A stretch of 17,583 bases of DNA from UBA2402 sp044371005 (GCA_044371005.1 JBILUL010000099.1:1-17583), one strand, 5' to 3'; counted from the stretch's first letter, positions 7,994 through 15,363 are shown. Notes: generated by a model not told the origin, from the sequence alone. Made by a program: numbers and translations.

Positions 7994-8029
7994 CAAAAAC
8001 CACAACCCCCGAGTCTCTCGACCCGGGGG
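7994..8029 (-). terminator. Hairpin terminator, reverse strand (copy 1 boundary)
   Basis: CCCCCGAGTC at 8006-8015 pairs with GACCCGGGGG at 8020-8029 (10 bp, one A-C mismatch, loop TCTC). On the reverse strand the stem is followed by TTGTGGTTTTTG. The forward side has no T-run, and a separate forward terminator already lies 40 bp to the left, so this hairpin appears to serve a reverse-strand transcript coming through the conserved element at 8030-8265. Confidence 0.6.
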
Positions 8030-8265
8030 TTATCGAACTCGAGCGAACGCAACCCTCTTCCAGACGAGTCGCAAGTGCGAGAAGAGACACGCCGGCCCGG
8101 TTGAGCACACTCAAACTGCGAACAACGGCCTCCAGGTGATGGGCACCCGCTCGATGCCCCGCGTCGCGTGCCTGTGCCCGCACGGCTCTTGCCCTGCGCC
8201 TGGCCTGCCGGGACACCCATCTGGTTGTCGGCCTGGTGAAGGCGAGCGTGGCCGTATAACACGCC
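8030..8265. repeat. Conserved non-coding element, copy 1
   Basis: About 235 bp that match 12216-12440 over their whole length at roughly 75-80% identity by eye, including a perfectly shared block of more than 20 bases beginning AACCCTCTTCCAGACG. Foldable parts include CAACC/GGTTG enclosing CTCTTC/GAAGAG enclosing TCGCA/TGCGA. Reverse-strand frames across it are open in both copies but show no codon-like conservation pattern. Each copy precedes a paralogous giant secreted-protein gene. It may be a regulatory leader region, an unrecognised RNA on the reverse strand, or simply carried along by the duplication. Confidence 0.6.
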
Positions 8266-8444
8266 TCCGGAGGAAGAGAATGGGCAGTGTTGCCCTGCGT
8301 AGTCAATAAAGCGCCAGCATGACTGACCCGTATGCGATACCGTCCTTCCCCAATTTCATGTCTGTTTTCACCTGGGCAGTGATGTGATTCCACTCGTTCT
8401 GTCACCACCAGCCGTGTTGTCCTGCAAAGAGGAAAGAGGTATCC

Positions 8445-8816
8445 ATGCGTCGCGTCACTCTGCTGCTCGTTGCTCTGCTCCCGGCGTTCGCGGCGGTTGC
8501 CGCCAGGGCTCAGACACCTCTGACCACAGCTTTCACCTACCAAGGCGAACTCGCCAGCAGCGGCACGCCTGCCACGGGGACGCACGACATCCGCTTCCGG
8601 CTGTTCGACGCGGCCAGTGGCGGCAACCAGATCGGAAGCACCCTTTGCTCTGATGACTTGGCGGTCACCGCCGGACGTTTCGCCGCCTCGCTGGACTTCG
8701 GTGCCGCGGCCTTTGCTGGCAAGAAGCGTTTTTGGAGATCGAGGTTCGGCAGGACACAGGGTTGGATTGCTCGGATGCCACCGGTTATGCGCTGCTATCG
8801 CCGCGGCAGGAGTTGA
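8445..8816 (+). CDS. N-terminal fragment: signal peptide and conserved N-terminal domain
   Basis: 123 codons, of which those to about 8731 are authentic and the rest are out of frame. Signal peptide MRRVTLLLVALLPAFAAVAARA is cleaved near residue 22. A domain with AFTYQGEL and GTHDIRFRLFDA follows, as in the intact paralog (AFTYQGEL, GTYDIRFRLYDA). This N-terminal domain occurs on large secreted planctomycete proteins; its function is unknown. The fragment ends because of the one-base shortfall in the T-run at 8729-8733. Confidence 0.7.
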   Translation: MRRVTLLLVALLPAFAAVAARAQTPLTTAFTYQGELASSGTPATGTHDIRFRLFDAASGGNQIGSTLCSDDLAVTAGRFAASLDFGAAAFAGKKRFWRSRFGRTQGWIARMPPVMRCYRRGRS

Positions 8817-10132
8817 CGGCGGCGCCGAATGCGACGTTCGCGCAGAACGCCGCAACGGCAACCACCGCGCTCACGGCCGCCAACGCCTCCAGCCTCAACG
8901 GCCAGTCGCCCAGCTTCTACCAGAACGCCGCGAACCTCACGGGCACCATTTCCGATTCGCGGCTGTCGGGCAACGTCGCGCGCCTGGACGCCAACCAAAC
9001 CTTCTTTGGCCTCGTGAACTTCTCCAATCCCGCCAACGCCTTCACGGGCTCCTTCTCAGGCAGCGGCTCCGCCCTCACCAATCTCAACGGCAGCAACATC
9101 AACGCCGGCTCGCTCGCACGCACCGCACTCAACACCGACGTCCAAAGCGGGCTCGGCACTCTCGCAGGCGATTGGAGCGCCAATCCCTACCAAAGCCTTG
9201 GCTTTGCCACAACCGGTTCTGCACCAAGATCCGCCGCGGTCTCCGGCTCGTTCGTCTATGTCGTCAACAGACCCGCCAACACCTTGCAGGTCTTTAGCGT
9301 GAGTAGTTCAGGCACGCCCACGCTCGTGAGCACCACCACAACGGCACCCGATCCCAGCGCCGTCGCGGTTTCGGGCTCCTTCGCGTACGTCCTCTCCAGC
9401 ACGTCCAACACGCTCCAGATCTTCAACATCACGAACCCCGCCACGCCAACACAGGCAGGCAGCATCGCGACCCAATCCTCGCCACTCTCGATCGCGGTTT
9501 CGGGCTCCTTCGCCTACGTCGTGAACAACACATCGAACACGCTCCAGATCTTCAACACCAGCAACCCCGCCGCCCCCGCGCTCGCCGGTGGCATCGCAAC
9601 CGGATCCAGGCCGAACTCCGTTGCCGTCTCGGGCTCTCTCGCTTTTGTCACGAACAACTCTGCAAACACCCTTCAAATCTTCGATATCAGCACGCCAGGC
9701 GCAATCACCCTCGTCGGCAGTGCACCAACCGGCTCCAGCCCCAACGCAGTCGCGACCTCTGGCTCCTTCGCCTATGTCGTCAACAGTGGCATCCCAACCC
9801 TCGAAGTCATCAACGTAAGCAATCCAACCACGCCAACCCTGGTGGCAAGCACCGCAACCGGAAATCTCCCCCTCTCGATAGCGGTTTCGGGCACCTTCGC
9901 CTATGTGGTGAGCAGAGACTCCGATACCCTCCAGGTCTTCGATATCACCAATCCCGCGGCTATCGCCCCCGTCGGGTCCATCGCTACACAAGGCGGTCCC
10001 GCCTCCGTCGCGGTGTCAGGCCCGCTCGCATTCGTCGTCAACGTCGCACGCCATTCAGGCTGCAGGTCTTTTCCGGAGCCACTCGCGTCGGCTTTAACGT
10101 CCCCCTCGCCGCGAGCTCACTCACCGGCGTGA
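8732..10132 (+). CDS. Middle fragment: end of N-terminal domain and seven-blade LVIVD propeller
   Basis: 466 codons read from a TTG that is an internal Leu codon of the ancestral gene, not a real start. It begins with LEIEVRQDTG and the LSPRQELTAAPNA motif, then an Ala/Asn-rich linker with GSALTNLNGS. Seven 43-residue blades follow (9203 to about 10104), each with AVSGSFAYVVN...NTLQIFNISNP-type sequence, the signature of LVIVD repeats that build beta-propellers. After the seventh blade starts, the frame is lost and the last ~28 codons are spurious. The propeller may bind a protein or glycan ligand outside the cell; this is inference from fold type only. Confidence 0.7.
   Translation: MEIEVRQDTGLDCSDATGYALLSPRQELTAAPNATFAQNAATATTALTAANASSLNGQSPSFYQNAANLTGTISDSRLSGNVARLDANQTFFGLVNFSNPANAFTGSFSGSGSALTNLNGSNINAGSLARTALNTDVQSGLGTLAGDWSANPYQSLGFATTGSAPRSAAVSGSFVYVVNRPANTLQVFSVSSSGTPTLVSTTTTAPDPSAVAVSGSFAYVLSSTSNTLQIFNITNPATPTQAGSIATQSSPLSIAVSGSFAYVVNNTSNTLQIFNTSNPAAPALAGGIATGSRPNSVAVSGSLAFVTNNSANTLQIFDISTPGAITLVGSAPTGSSPNAVATSGSFAYVVNSGIPTLEVINVSNPTTPTLVASTATGNLPLSIAVSGTFAYVVSRDSDTLQVFDITNPAAIAPVGSIATQGGPASVAVSGPLAFVVNVARHSGCRSFPEPLASALTSPSPRAHSPA
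9203..10104 (+). repeat. Seven 129-bp LVIVD blade repeats, copy 1
   Basis: Blade boundaries fall at 9203, 9332, 9461, 9590, 9719, 9848 and 9977: exact 129-bp steps. The seventh blade departs from the rule by two extra bases and holds the second frameshift of this gene. Confidence 0.85.
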
Positions 10133-12141
10133 GCATTCCCGCCGCCAACCTCTCCGGCGAACTCCCAAGCTCCTTCGTTCGCCTCAACGCCACTCAGACC
10201 TTCACGGGCGTGAACACCTTTGCCAGCCCCGGCAACTCCTTCTCCGGAGCATTCACCGGCAACGGTGGGGGCCTGACAAATCTCAACGCTGAGAGCCTCA
10301 CAGGCTCCATCTCCCCCGGTCGCCTTTCGAGCGTTCCCGCAGCCGCGCTCACCGGAACCATCCCGAGCGCCGCGCTCTCCGGAGTCAACGGCGGCGGCCT
10401 TACCAGTCTCAACGCCAGCAGCCTTGTCACAGGCAGCGTCAACCCCGCTCTCCTGACCAACGTCCCCGCCGCCAACCTCTCGGGCAACATCCCCGCCGCC
10501 CGCCTCAACAGCGTCCCGGCTGCCAGCCTCACCGGTGGCATCAGTCCCGCGCTCTTGACCTCAGTGCCCGCCGAAATTCTCACGGGCACCCTCCCCCTCG
10601 CAACCATCCCCGGGACTTTGGCCCGCGTCGCCGCCGATCAGGCCTTTAGCGGGGCCAACGCCTTTACCAACCCCGCAAACTCGTTCCAAGGCACATTCGC
10701 GGGCGATGGCAACGGCTTGACCAATCTCGATGCAGCAAGCCTCACCGGTGCGGTCGCCCCGGCTCGCTTGACCAGCGTTCCCGCGGGTAGCCTGACGGGC
10801 ACCGTGCCCGCCGCGGCGCTCACCGGTGTAAGCGGCGCGGGCCTTACGAATCTCAACGCCGCAAACCTCACGGGCACGCTGCCCATTGCTTCTTTGCCCT
10901 CCAATCTAGTGCGGCTGGACACGAACCAGACGTTCACCGGTCTGATGACCTTCAGCAACACATCCAACGTGTTCAATGGGTCGTTTACCGGGAACGGCGC
11001 GGGCCTCACGAATCTCAACGCCGCGAACCTCACCGGGGCCATAGCCCCGGCCCGGCTCACGAGCGTTCCGGCCGCGAATGTCACGGGCACCATTCCCATC
11101 GCCTCGATCCCCGTTGGTGTCGCCCGGACCGATGGCGATCAGTCCTACAGCGGCGTCAACTCCTTCAACAACTCGCAGAACTTCTTCCGTGGCAGCGGCG
11201 CGGACCTCACCAGTCTCAACGCGACCAGCATCACTTCGGGCACGATCAGCCCAAACCGCCTGCCCAGCACCGTCGTTCGCACCGACAACAACAACGCGTT
11301 CGGCTTGTTCAACAACTCGTTCGTGAGCCTCAGCATCGGCACAACCGTCTCTCCGGCTCGCGCTCTTCAGGTCGGCGACGTCAATGTCCCGGGGAGCACC
11401 GGGCTCATCCGCCTTGAAAGCCGCGCCTCCACCGGTGCCAACCAACGCGCATTTGACATCGGCGTCGTCAACGGCGGCACCTCCGACACCGGTAGCAACT
11501 ACTCCTTCGTGATCGCCGACACGAATCGTGGCATCGCCAACCCCGACTTCATGATCCGCTTCAGCAACGGAAACGTCGGCCTCGGTACCAACAACCCCAC
11601 CAACCGTCTCACCGTCAACGGCAACATGAACGTCACCGGCTCGGTCGCCAAAGGCGGCGGCTCCTTCAAGATCGATCACCCCCTCGATCCCGAGAACAAG
11701 TATCTCTACCACTCGTTCGTCGAATCGCCCGACATGATGAACATCTACAACGGCGAGGTCACCACCGACGGCACCGGTTACGCCGTCATCACGCTGCCCG
11801 ACTATTTCCAGGCCCTCAACCGCGACTTCCGCTACCAGCTCACCGTCATCGATGATGAGGATCAGTCCGATGCGCTGGTCTGGGCCAAGGTCGTCCGCCG
11901 TATCGGCATCGATGGTGCCAATACCTTTACCATCCGAACCTTCCGACCAAACGTCGCAGTGTCCTGGCAGGTCACCGGCATCCGCCAAGACGCCTGGGCT
12001 GAGAAGAACCGAATTCCCAATAGCGTCGATAAGGTTGGCGCCGAGAAGGGCAAGTACCTCCACCCGGAAGCCTTCGATAGACCCACGAGCCAGAGCATGT
12101 ATTCCTCGCCGGCTGCCGCCTCGCAACCCGCGAGCAAATGA
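10129..12141 (+). CDS. C-terminal fragment: GLTNL repeats and conserved C-terminal domain
   Basis: 670 codons from a GTG that is probably internal; the same frame is already homologous from about 10060. Residues 1-390 are tail-fibre-like repeats: units of QTFTGxxTFxxPxNxFxGxFTG, then GxGxGLTNLNAxxLTG and strings of ARLTSVPAxxLTGTIP. A VGLGTNNPTNRLTVNGN motif follows, similar to the GIGT-x-x-P motif in phage tail fibres and endosialidase-type proteins. The last ~150 residues form a domain starting KIDHPLDPENKYLYHSFVESP and containing NRDFRYQLTVID, VSWQVTGIR and AEKGKYLHPEAF. It is nearly the same as in the intact paralog, and this conservation suggests a required function such as surface attachment or trimerisation. 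Confidence 0.75.
   Translation: MSIPAANLSGELPSSFVRLNATQTFTGVNTFASPGNSFSGAFTGNGGGLTNLNAESLTGSISPGRLSSVPAAALTGTIPSAALSGVNGGGLTSLNASSLVTGSVNPALLTNVPAANLSGNIPAARLNSVPAASLTGGISPALLTSVPAEILTGTLPLATIPGTLARVAADQAFSGANAFTNPANSFQGTFAGDGNGLTNLDAASLTGAVAPARLTSVPAGSLTGTVPAAALTGVSGAGLTNLNAANLTGTLPIASLPSNLVRLDTNQTFTGLMTFSNTSNVFNGSFTGNGAGLTNLNAANLTGAIAPARLTSVPAANVTGTIPIASIPVGVARTDGDQSYSGVNSFNNSQNFFRGSGADLTSLNATSITSGTISPNRLPSTVVRTDNNNAFGLFNNSFVSLSIGTTVSPARALQVGDVNVPGSTGLIRLESRASTGANQRAFDIGVVNGGTSDTGSNYSFVIADTNRGIANPDFMIRFSNGNVGLGTNNPTNRLTVNGNMNVTGSVAKGGGSFKIDHPLDPENKYLYHSFVESPDMMNIYNGEVTTDGTGYAVITLPDYFQALNRDFRYQLTVIDDEDQSDALVWAKVVRRIGIDGANTFTIRTFRPNVAVSWQVTGIRQDAWAEKNRIPNSVDKVGAEKGKYLHPEAFDRPTSQSMYSSPAAASQPASK
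10189..11310 (+). repeat. GLTNL/LTG tail-fibre-like repeat block, present only in copy 1
   Basis: Four composite units of about 90-140 residues begin QTFTG, QAFSG, QTFTG and QSYSG. Each is followed by one or more GxGxGLTNLNA and LTGxIPxAxL stretches. The right-hand paralog has only one full unit of this type before its propeller and a short relic after it, so this block accounts for most of the length difference between the two paralogs. Confidence 0.75.
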
Positions 12142-12180
12142 CCGGTCCAGGCCTTACACACGGCGGAGCGAGACGCCCCA

Positions 12181-12215
12181 AAACGACAACCCCCGGGTCT
12201 CGACGACCCGGGGGC
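12181..12215 (-). terminator. Hairpin terminator between the two paralogs
   Basis: CCCCCGGGTC at 12191-12200 pairs perfectly with GACCCGGGGG at 12206-12215 (10 bp, loop TCGAC). On the reverse strand it is followed by TTGTCGTTTTGGGG. The forward side (CTTATCAAT) is a poorer tail, but the stem lies 49 bp after the stop of the left paralog and could also end that transcript. Confidence 0.65.
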
Positions 12216-12440
12216 TTATCAATAGAGCGGGCACAACCCTCTTCCAGACGAGTCGCAGGGGCGAGAAGAGACGCGCGGGCCCGGTTGAACAGGCGCAAGG
12301 TGCGAACACCAGCCTCCCGGTGATGGGCATCCGCTCGATGCCAAGCTCCGCGTGCTTGTGCCCGCAGGGCTCGGGACCTGCGACCGGCCTGCCGGGCGAC
12401 CCATCCTGTTATCGGCCGGGTGAACGCGTGCATGGCCCCG
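12216..12440. repeat. Conserved non-coding element, copy 2
   Basis: Counterpart of 8030-8265. It shares the block beginning AACCCTCTTCCAGACG, the CTCTTC/GAAGAG pairing and the outer CAACC/GGTTG pairing. In this copy GCGGGCAC near 12229 can also pair with GTGCCCGC near 12358, closing a domain of about 140 nt, but copy 1 lacks this pairing. It ends about 190 bp before the start of the intact paralog. Confidence 0.6.
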
Positions 12441-12501
12441 GCCGGACGCTGCCGAAGATGGCAAACTTGGCAGTTTGTACCAGTTCGGCCAAGAAAACGC
12501 A

Positions 12502-12530
12502 TGGCAGTTCCGTCTGATTCCGGTTATACT
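12502..12530 (+). promoter_or_regulatory. Possible promoter of the intact propeller gene
   Basis: A good -10 hexamer, TATACT, lies at 12525-12530, with TGGCAG (weak -35) at 12502-12507 and a 17-base spacer. It is 100 bp upstream of the start codon. The left paralog has no equally good hexamer in the matching place. Confidence 0.35.
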
Positions 12531-12629
12531 TTGCCCCGACCATGCCTGCTCTCAGGCGATCTTTGGCCGAGTTCGACGGTCCGTGATTGCACGGACGGGT
12601 GTTGTCCCACTCAAGAAAGTGAGGTATCC

Positions 12630-15272
12630 ATGCGTCGCGTCGGTCTCCTGCTCGTCTCAGTGCTCTCCGTGTTCGCGGCGGTCAGCGCACGTGCACAAAC
12701 ACCGCTTGATTCGGCGTTCACCTATCAGGGTGAACTCACCTCGTCAGGCACGCCAGCCACGGGCACATATGACATCCGCTTCCGCCTCTACGATGCGGCG
12801 GATCGACGCAACCAGATCGGCCCCATCCTCTGCTCGGACAACCTGTCCGTCTCCGCAGGCCGCTTTGCCGTCACCCTCGACTTCGGCCCAGCCGCCTTCG
12901 ACGGGCAGCAGCGTTTCCTCGAGATTGAAGTCCGCGCTGATGCTGGCCAGGACTGCGGCGATGAGTCCAGCTTCACCATCCTGACCCCGCGGCAGGAAGT
13001 CACCGCGGCACCCAACGCACTCTTCGCCCAAAACGCCGCCACGGCCACCACCGCCACTACGGCCCTCACCGCGGACAACGCGGCGAGCCTCGATGGGCTC
13101 CAGGCATCGTTCTTCAACAACGCCGCGAACCTCACCGGCACATTGGCCGATGCACGGCTGTCAACCAACATCGCCCGGCTGAACAGTAACCAGACCTTCA
13201 CCGGCCAACTCACGCTCGCGAACCCCGCCAACACCTTCGCTGGCAACGGCGCGGGCCTGACCAACCTCAGCGGCGCGAGCATCAACGCCGGCACGCTGAC
13301 GCGGGCATCGCTGAGCGCCGATGTGCAGAGCGGCGTAGGGACACTGGTCCCTGATTTGTCGCTGGCAGGGAGCGTCGCGACAGGAACCAACCCAACCTCC
13401 GTCGCGGTGTCGGGCTCGTTTGCGTACGTGGTGAACAAAAACTCAAACACGCTGCAGATCTTTAGCGTCAGCAATCCCGCGGCGCCCACGCTTGTGGGGA
13501 GCGTCGCGACCGGGTTCAGACCAAACTTCGTCGCGGTGTCGGGTGCATTCGCGTACGTGGTGAACGAGAGTTCAAACACGCTGCAGATCTTCAACATCAG
13601 CAACCCGGCCGTGCCCACATTCGCGGGGGGCGTTGGGACTGGGAGCAGCCCAGCCTCCGTCGCGGTGTCGGGCTCGTTCGCGTATGTGGTGAACCAGGAA
13701 TCGGACACGCTGCAGATCTTCAATATCAGCAACCCGGCCGTGCCCACATTCGCGGGGGGCGTTATTACATTTCTCGGTCCAAGTTCAGTCGCGGTGTCGG
13801 GCTCGTTCGCCTATGTGCCGAGCTTATCCGATGACCGTCTGCAGGTCTTCAATATCAGCAACCCCGGAGCGCCCGCCCTAACGGGACTCGTCGCGACCGG
13901 GGGCGGATCAACGTCCGTAGTGGTGTCCGGCTCGTTCTTGTATGTGGTAAACCAAAACTCGAGTACGCTGCAGGTCTTCAATATCAGCAACCCCGCCGCG
14001 CCCACGCTCGCGGGAAGCGTCGCTACCGGCAGCCTGCCAATCTCTGTCGCGGTGTCGGGCTCGTTTGCCTATGTTGTCAACCAATCCTCGAACACGCTGC
14101 AGGTGTTCAACATCAGCAACCTTGGGGAGCCCACACTCGCAAGAGGCCTCGCGACCGGCAGCTTCCCATCCTCCGTCGCGGTGTCGGGCTCGTTTGCGTG
14201 CCTGGTAAACGGATCCTCCAACACCCTGCAGGTCGTCAATGCCCCGCTCGGTGTTGGCTTCGCCGCACCGCTGGCGTCATCGAGCCTCGCCGGCGTCAAC
14301 GGCTCGGGGTTGAACGGTGTCAACGCCGCGCAACTCAACGGCCAGGCTGCGTCGTTCTACACCAACGCCTCGAGCATCAGCAGCGGCACGCTTGCCGATG
14401 CCCGCCTTTCGTCAAACATTGCCCTCAAAAATTCTGCAAACGCTTTTACATCAACGGGGGTGACATCGTTCGCCGGCAGGCTCGGAATCGGAACGATCAC
14501 CCCGAGCAGTCAGTTCTCGTTGGAAGCTGTAAGTGCTGGGGCTACTCAGATCGCCCTCACCGGCGGTCCAGCCACGGGCGGCGCGATCCCCCCGCGTACC
14601 TGGTCGATCCAGTCGACGGACGTCAATGGTCCGCTCAACCAGATCACCGGCTCGTTTCAGATCGTCGACCGCACAGCCATCGCGGCCCGGCTCCTCATCG
14701 ATACCAACGGCAACGTGGGCATCGGCACCACCGCTCCTTCGCAGCGATTGACCGTCGCAGGCAACATGAGCGTCACCGGCTCACTCTCCAAAGGCGGCGG
14801 CTCATTCAAGATCGACCACCCCCTCGACCCCGAGAACAAGTACCTCTACCACTCCTTCGTCGAATCACCCGACATGATGAACATCTACAACGGGAACATC
14901 GTCACGGATGCCGACGGCTACGCTACGATCACCCTCCCGGATTACTTCGAGGCCCTCAACCGCGACTTTCGGTATCAGCTCACAGTGATCGATGAGTCCA
15001 ACGACATGGACGTCTTCCTGTGGGCCAAGGTCGTCAGGAAGATCGGTGGCAATCAGTTCACCATTCGCTCATCGCGCGGCAGCCTCGAAGTGTCGTGGCA
15101 GGTCACGGGCATCCGCAAGGATGCCTGGGCGGAAAAGAACCGCATCCCCAATAGCGTCGACAAGACCCCAGCGGAGAAGGGCAAGTTCCTCCACCCGGAG
15201 GCCTTCGACAAACCCGCGAGCCGCAGCATTTATTCCTCGCCCGCTGTCGAGTCGCAACCCGGGAGCAAGTAG
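12630..15272 (+). CDS. Secreted seven-blade LVIVD propeller / tail-fibre-like surface protein
   Basis: 880 aa. The ATG at 12630 follows GTGAGG and begins a signal peptide (MRRVGLLLVSVLSVFAAVSARA, cleaved near 22); the frame is open further left but only this start makes sense. Residues 23-135 form the conserved N-terminal domain (AFTYQGEL, YDIRFRLYDA, RFLEIEVRAD, LTPRQEVTAAPNA). An Ala/Asn linker with QTFTGQLTLANPANTF and GNGAGLTNLSG runs to about 245. Seven exact 43-residue LVIVD-type blades fill 248-548, predicting a closed seven-bladed beta-propeller. Next come a short GLNGVNAAQLNG region, two GIGT-x-x-P motifs (LGIGTITPS, VGIGTTAPS), and from residue 727 the C-terminal domain beginning KIDHPLDPENKY. 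An extracellular adhesive or scaffold role is inferred; no catalytic motif is visible. It is followed by the bidirectional terminator at 15316-15361. Confidence 0.92.
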   Translation: MRRVGLLLVSVLSVFAAVSARAQTPLDSAFTYQGELTSSGTPATGTYDIRFRLYDAADRRNQIGPILCSDNLSVSAGRFAVTLDFGPAAFDGQQRFLEIEVRADAGQDCGDESSFTILTPRQEVTAAPNALFAQNAATATTATTALTADNAASLDGLQASFFNNAANLTGTLADARLSTNIARLNSNQTFTGQLTLANPANTFAGNGAGLTNLSGASINAGTLTRASLSADVQSGVGTLVPDLSLAGSVATGTNPTSVAVSGSFAYVVNKNSNTLQIFSVSNPAAPTLVGSVATGFRPNFVAVSGAFAYVVNESSNTLQIFNISNPAVPTFAGGVGTGSSPASVAVSGSFAYVVNQESDTLQIFNISNPAVPTFAGGVITFLGPSSVAVSGSFAYVPSLSDDRLQVFNISNPGAPALTGLVATGGGSTSVVVSGSFLYVVNQNSSTLQVFNISNPAAPTLAGSVATGSLPISVAVSGSFAYVVNQSSNTLQVFNISNLGEPTLARGLATGSFPSSVAVSGSFACLVNGSSNTLQVVNAPLGVGFAAPLASSSLAGVNGSGLNGVNAAQLNGQAASFYTNASSISSGTLADARLSSNIALKNSANAFTSTGVTSFAGRLGIGTITPSSQFSLEAVSAGATQIALTGGPATGGAIPPRTWSIQSTDVNGPLNQITGSFQIVDRTAIAARLLIDTNGNVGIGTTAPSQRLTVAGNMSVTGSLSKGGGSFKIDHPLDPENKYLYHSFVESPDMMNIYNGNIVTDADGYATITLPDYFEALNRDFRYQLTVIDESNDMDVFLWAKVVRKIGGNQFTIRSSRGSLEVSWQVTGIRKDAWAEKNRIPNSVDKTPAEKGKFLHPEAFDKPASRSIYSSPAVESQPGSK
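13371..14273 (+). repeat. Seven 129-bp LVIVD blade repeats, copy 2
   Basis: Blades begin at 13371, 13500, 13629, 13758, 13887, 14016 and 14145, exactly 129 bp apart, with no length variation. The consensus contains SVAVSGSFAYVVN, NTLQIFNISNP and a short PT-(L/F)-AG linker. Neighbouring blades 2 and 3 are the most alike, suggesting local duplication or gene conversion. Confidence 0.9.
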
Positions 15273-15315
15273 CCGGTTCAGGCCTCATCGCCTCATCGCA
15301 CGGCGCGGCAGGGCA

Positions 15316-15361
15316 CCAAAACGACAACCCCCGCGTCTCGCAACGCGGGGGTTTGTTTGTC
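15316..15361. terminator. Bidirectional terminator between the propeller gene and tRNA-fMet
   Basis: CCCCCGCGT at 15328-15336 pairs perfectly with ACGCGGGGG at 15343-15351 (9 bp, loop CTCGCA). The forward tail is TTTGTTTGTC and the reverse tail is TTGTCGTTTTGG. It therefore suits both the forward gene ending at 15272 and the tRNA gene ending 12 bases away on the other strand. Confidence 0.85.
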
Positions 15362-15363
15362 AA

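Larger units (their letters stand above)
8445..12141 (+). pseudogene. Frameshifted giant propeller/tail-fibre-like secreted protein (paralog of 12630-15272)
   Basis: The gene starts at the ATG at 8445 (GAGG upstream; the first bases match those of the intact paralog) and the reading continues in three successive frames to the TGA at 12139-12141. If repaired it would encode about 1,230 residues. Shift 1 lies at the T-run 8729-8733. The paralog needs one more base here, giving Arg-Phe-Leu-Glu-Ile-Glu; as written, the frame runs on to a stop at 8816. Shift 2 lies at about 10044-10059 in the seventh propeller blade, where 17 bases replace the 15 needed between VN and LQV. Both shifts are -1 in effect. 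They could be true decay, phase-variable or programmed shifts, or sequencing errors. The rest of the sequence remains well conserved in frame, so decay, if real, is recent. Confidence 0.8.

Noticed and set aside
8030..8265. Possible RNase P, tmRNA, SRP or 6S RNA on either strand
   Set aside because: Hallmark motifs of RNase P, SRP RNA and tmRNA were looked for and are absent, and no 6S-like long hairpin with a central bubble is evident.
7977..8861. Long reverse-strand frame (294 codons) across the conserved element and the start of the left paralog
   Set aside because: It runs antisense to a signal-peptide gene, and its similarity to the matching frame at 11972-12502 follows from DNA duplication. 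Identity in two different reverse frames is about equal (roughly 70%), so there is no protein-level signal.
10906..12126. 406-codon reverse-strand frame opposite the left paralog's C-terminal part
   Set aside because: It is rich in Asp/Val/Gly codons that mirror the repetitive GC-rich forward gene. The forward frame has clear domains and a paralog; this is a shadow.
12788..13747. 319-codon reverse-strand frame with regular repeats (TAGLLxLKICSV, TTYANEPDTATE)
   Set aside because: Its periodicity is the antisense image of the 129-bp LVIVD blades.
9203..14273. Regular repeats as a CRISPR array
   Set aside because: The 129-bp units are in-frame coding repeats encoding protein blades, with no short identical direct repeats separated by unique spacers.
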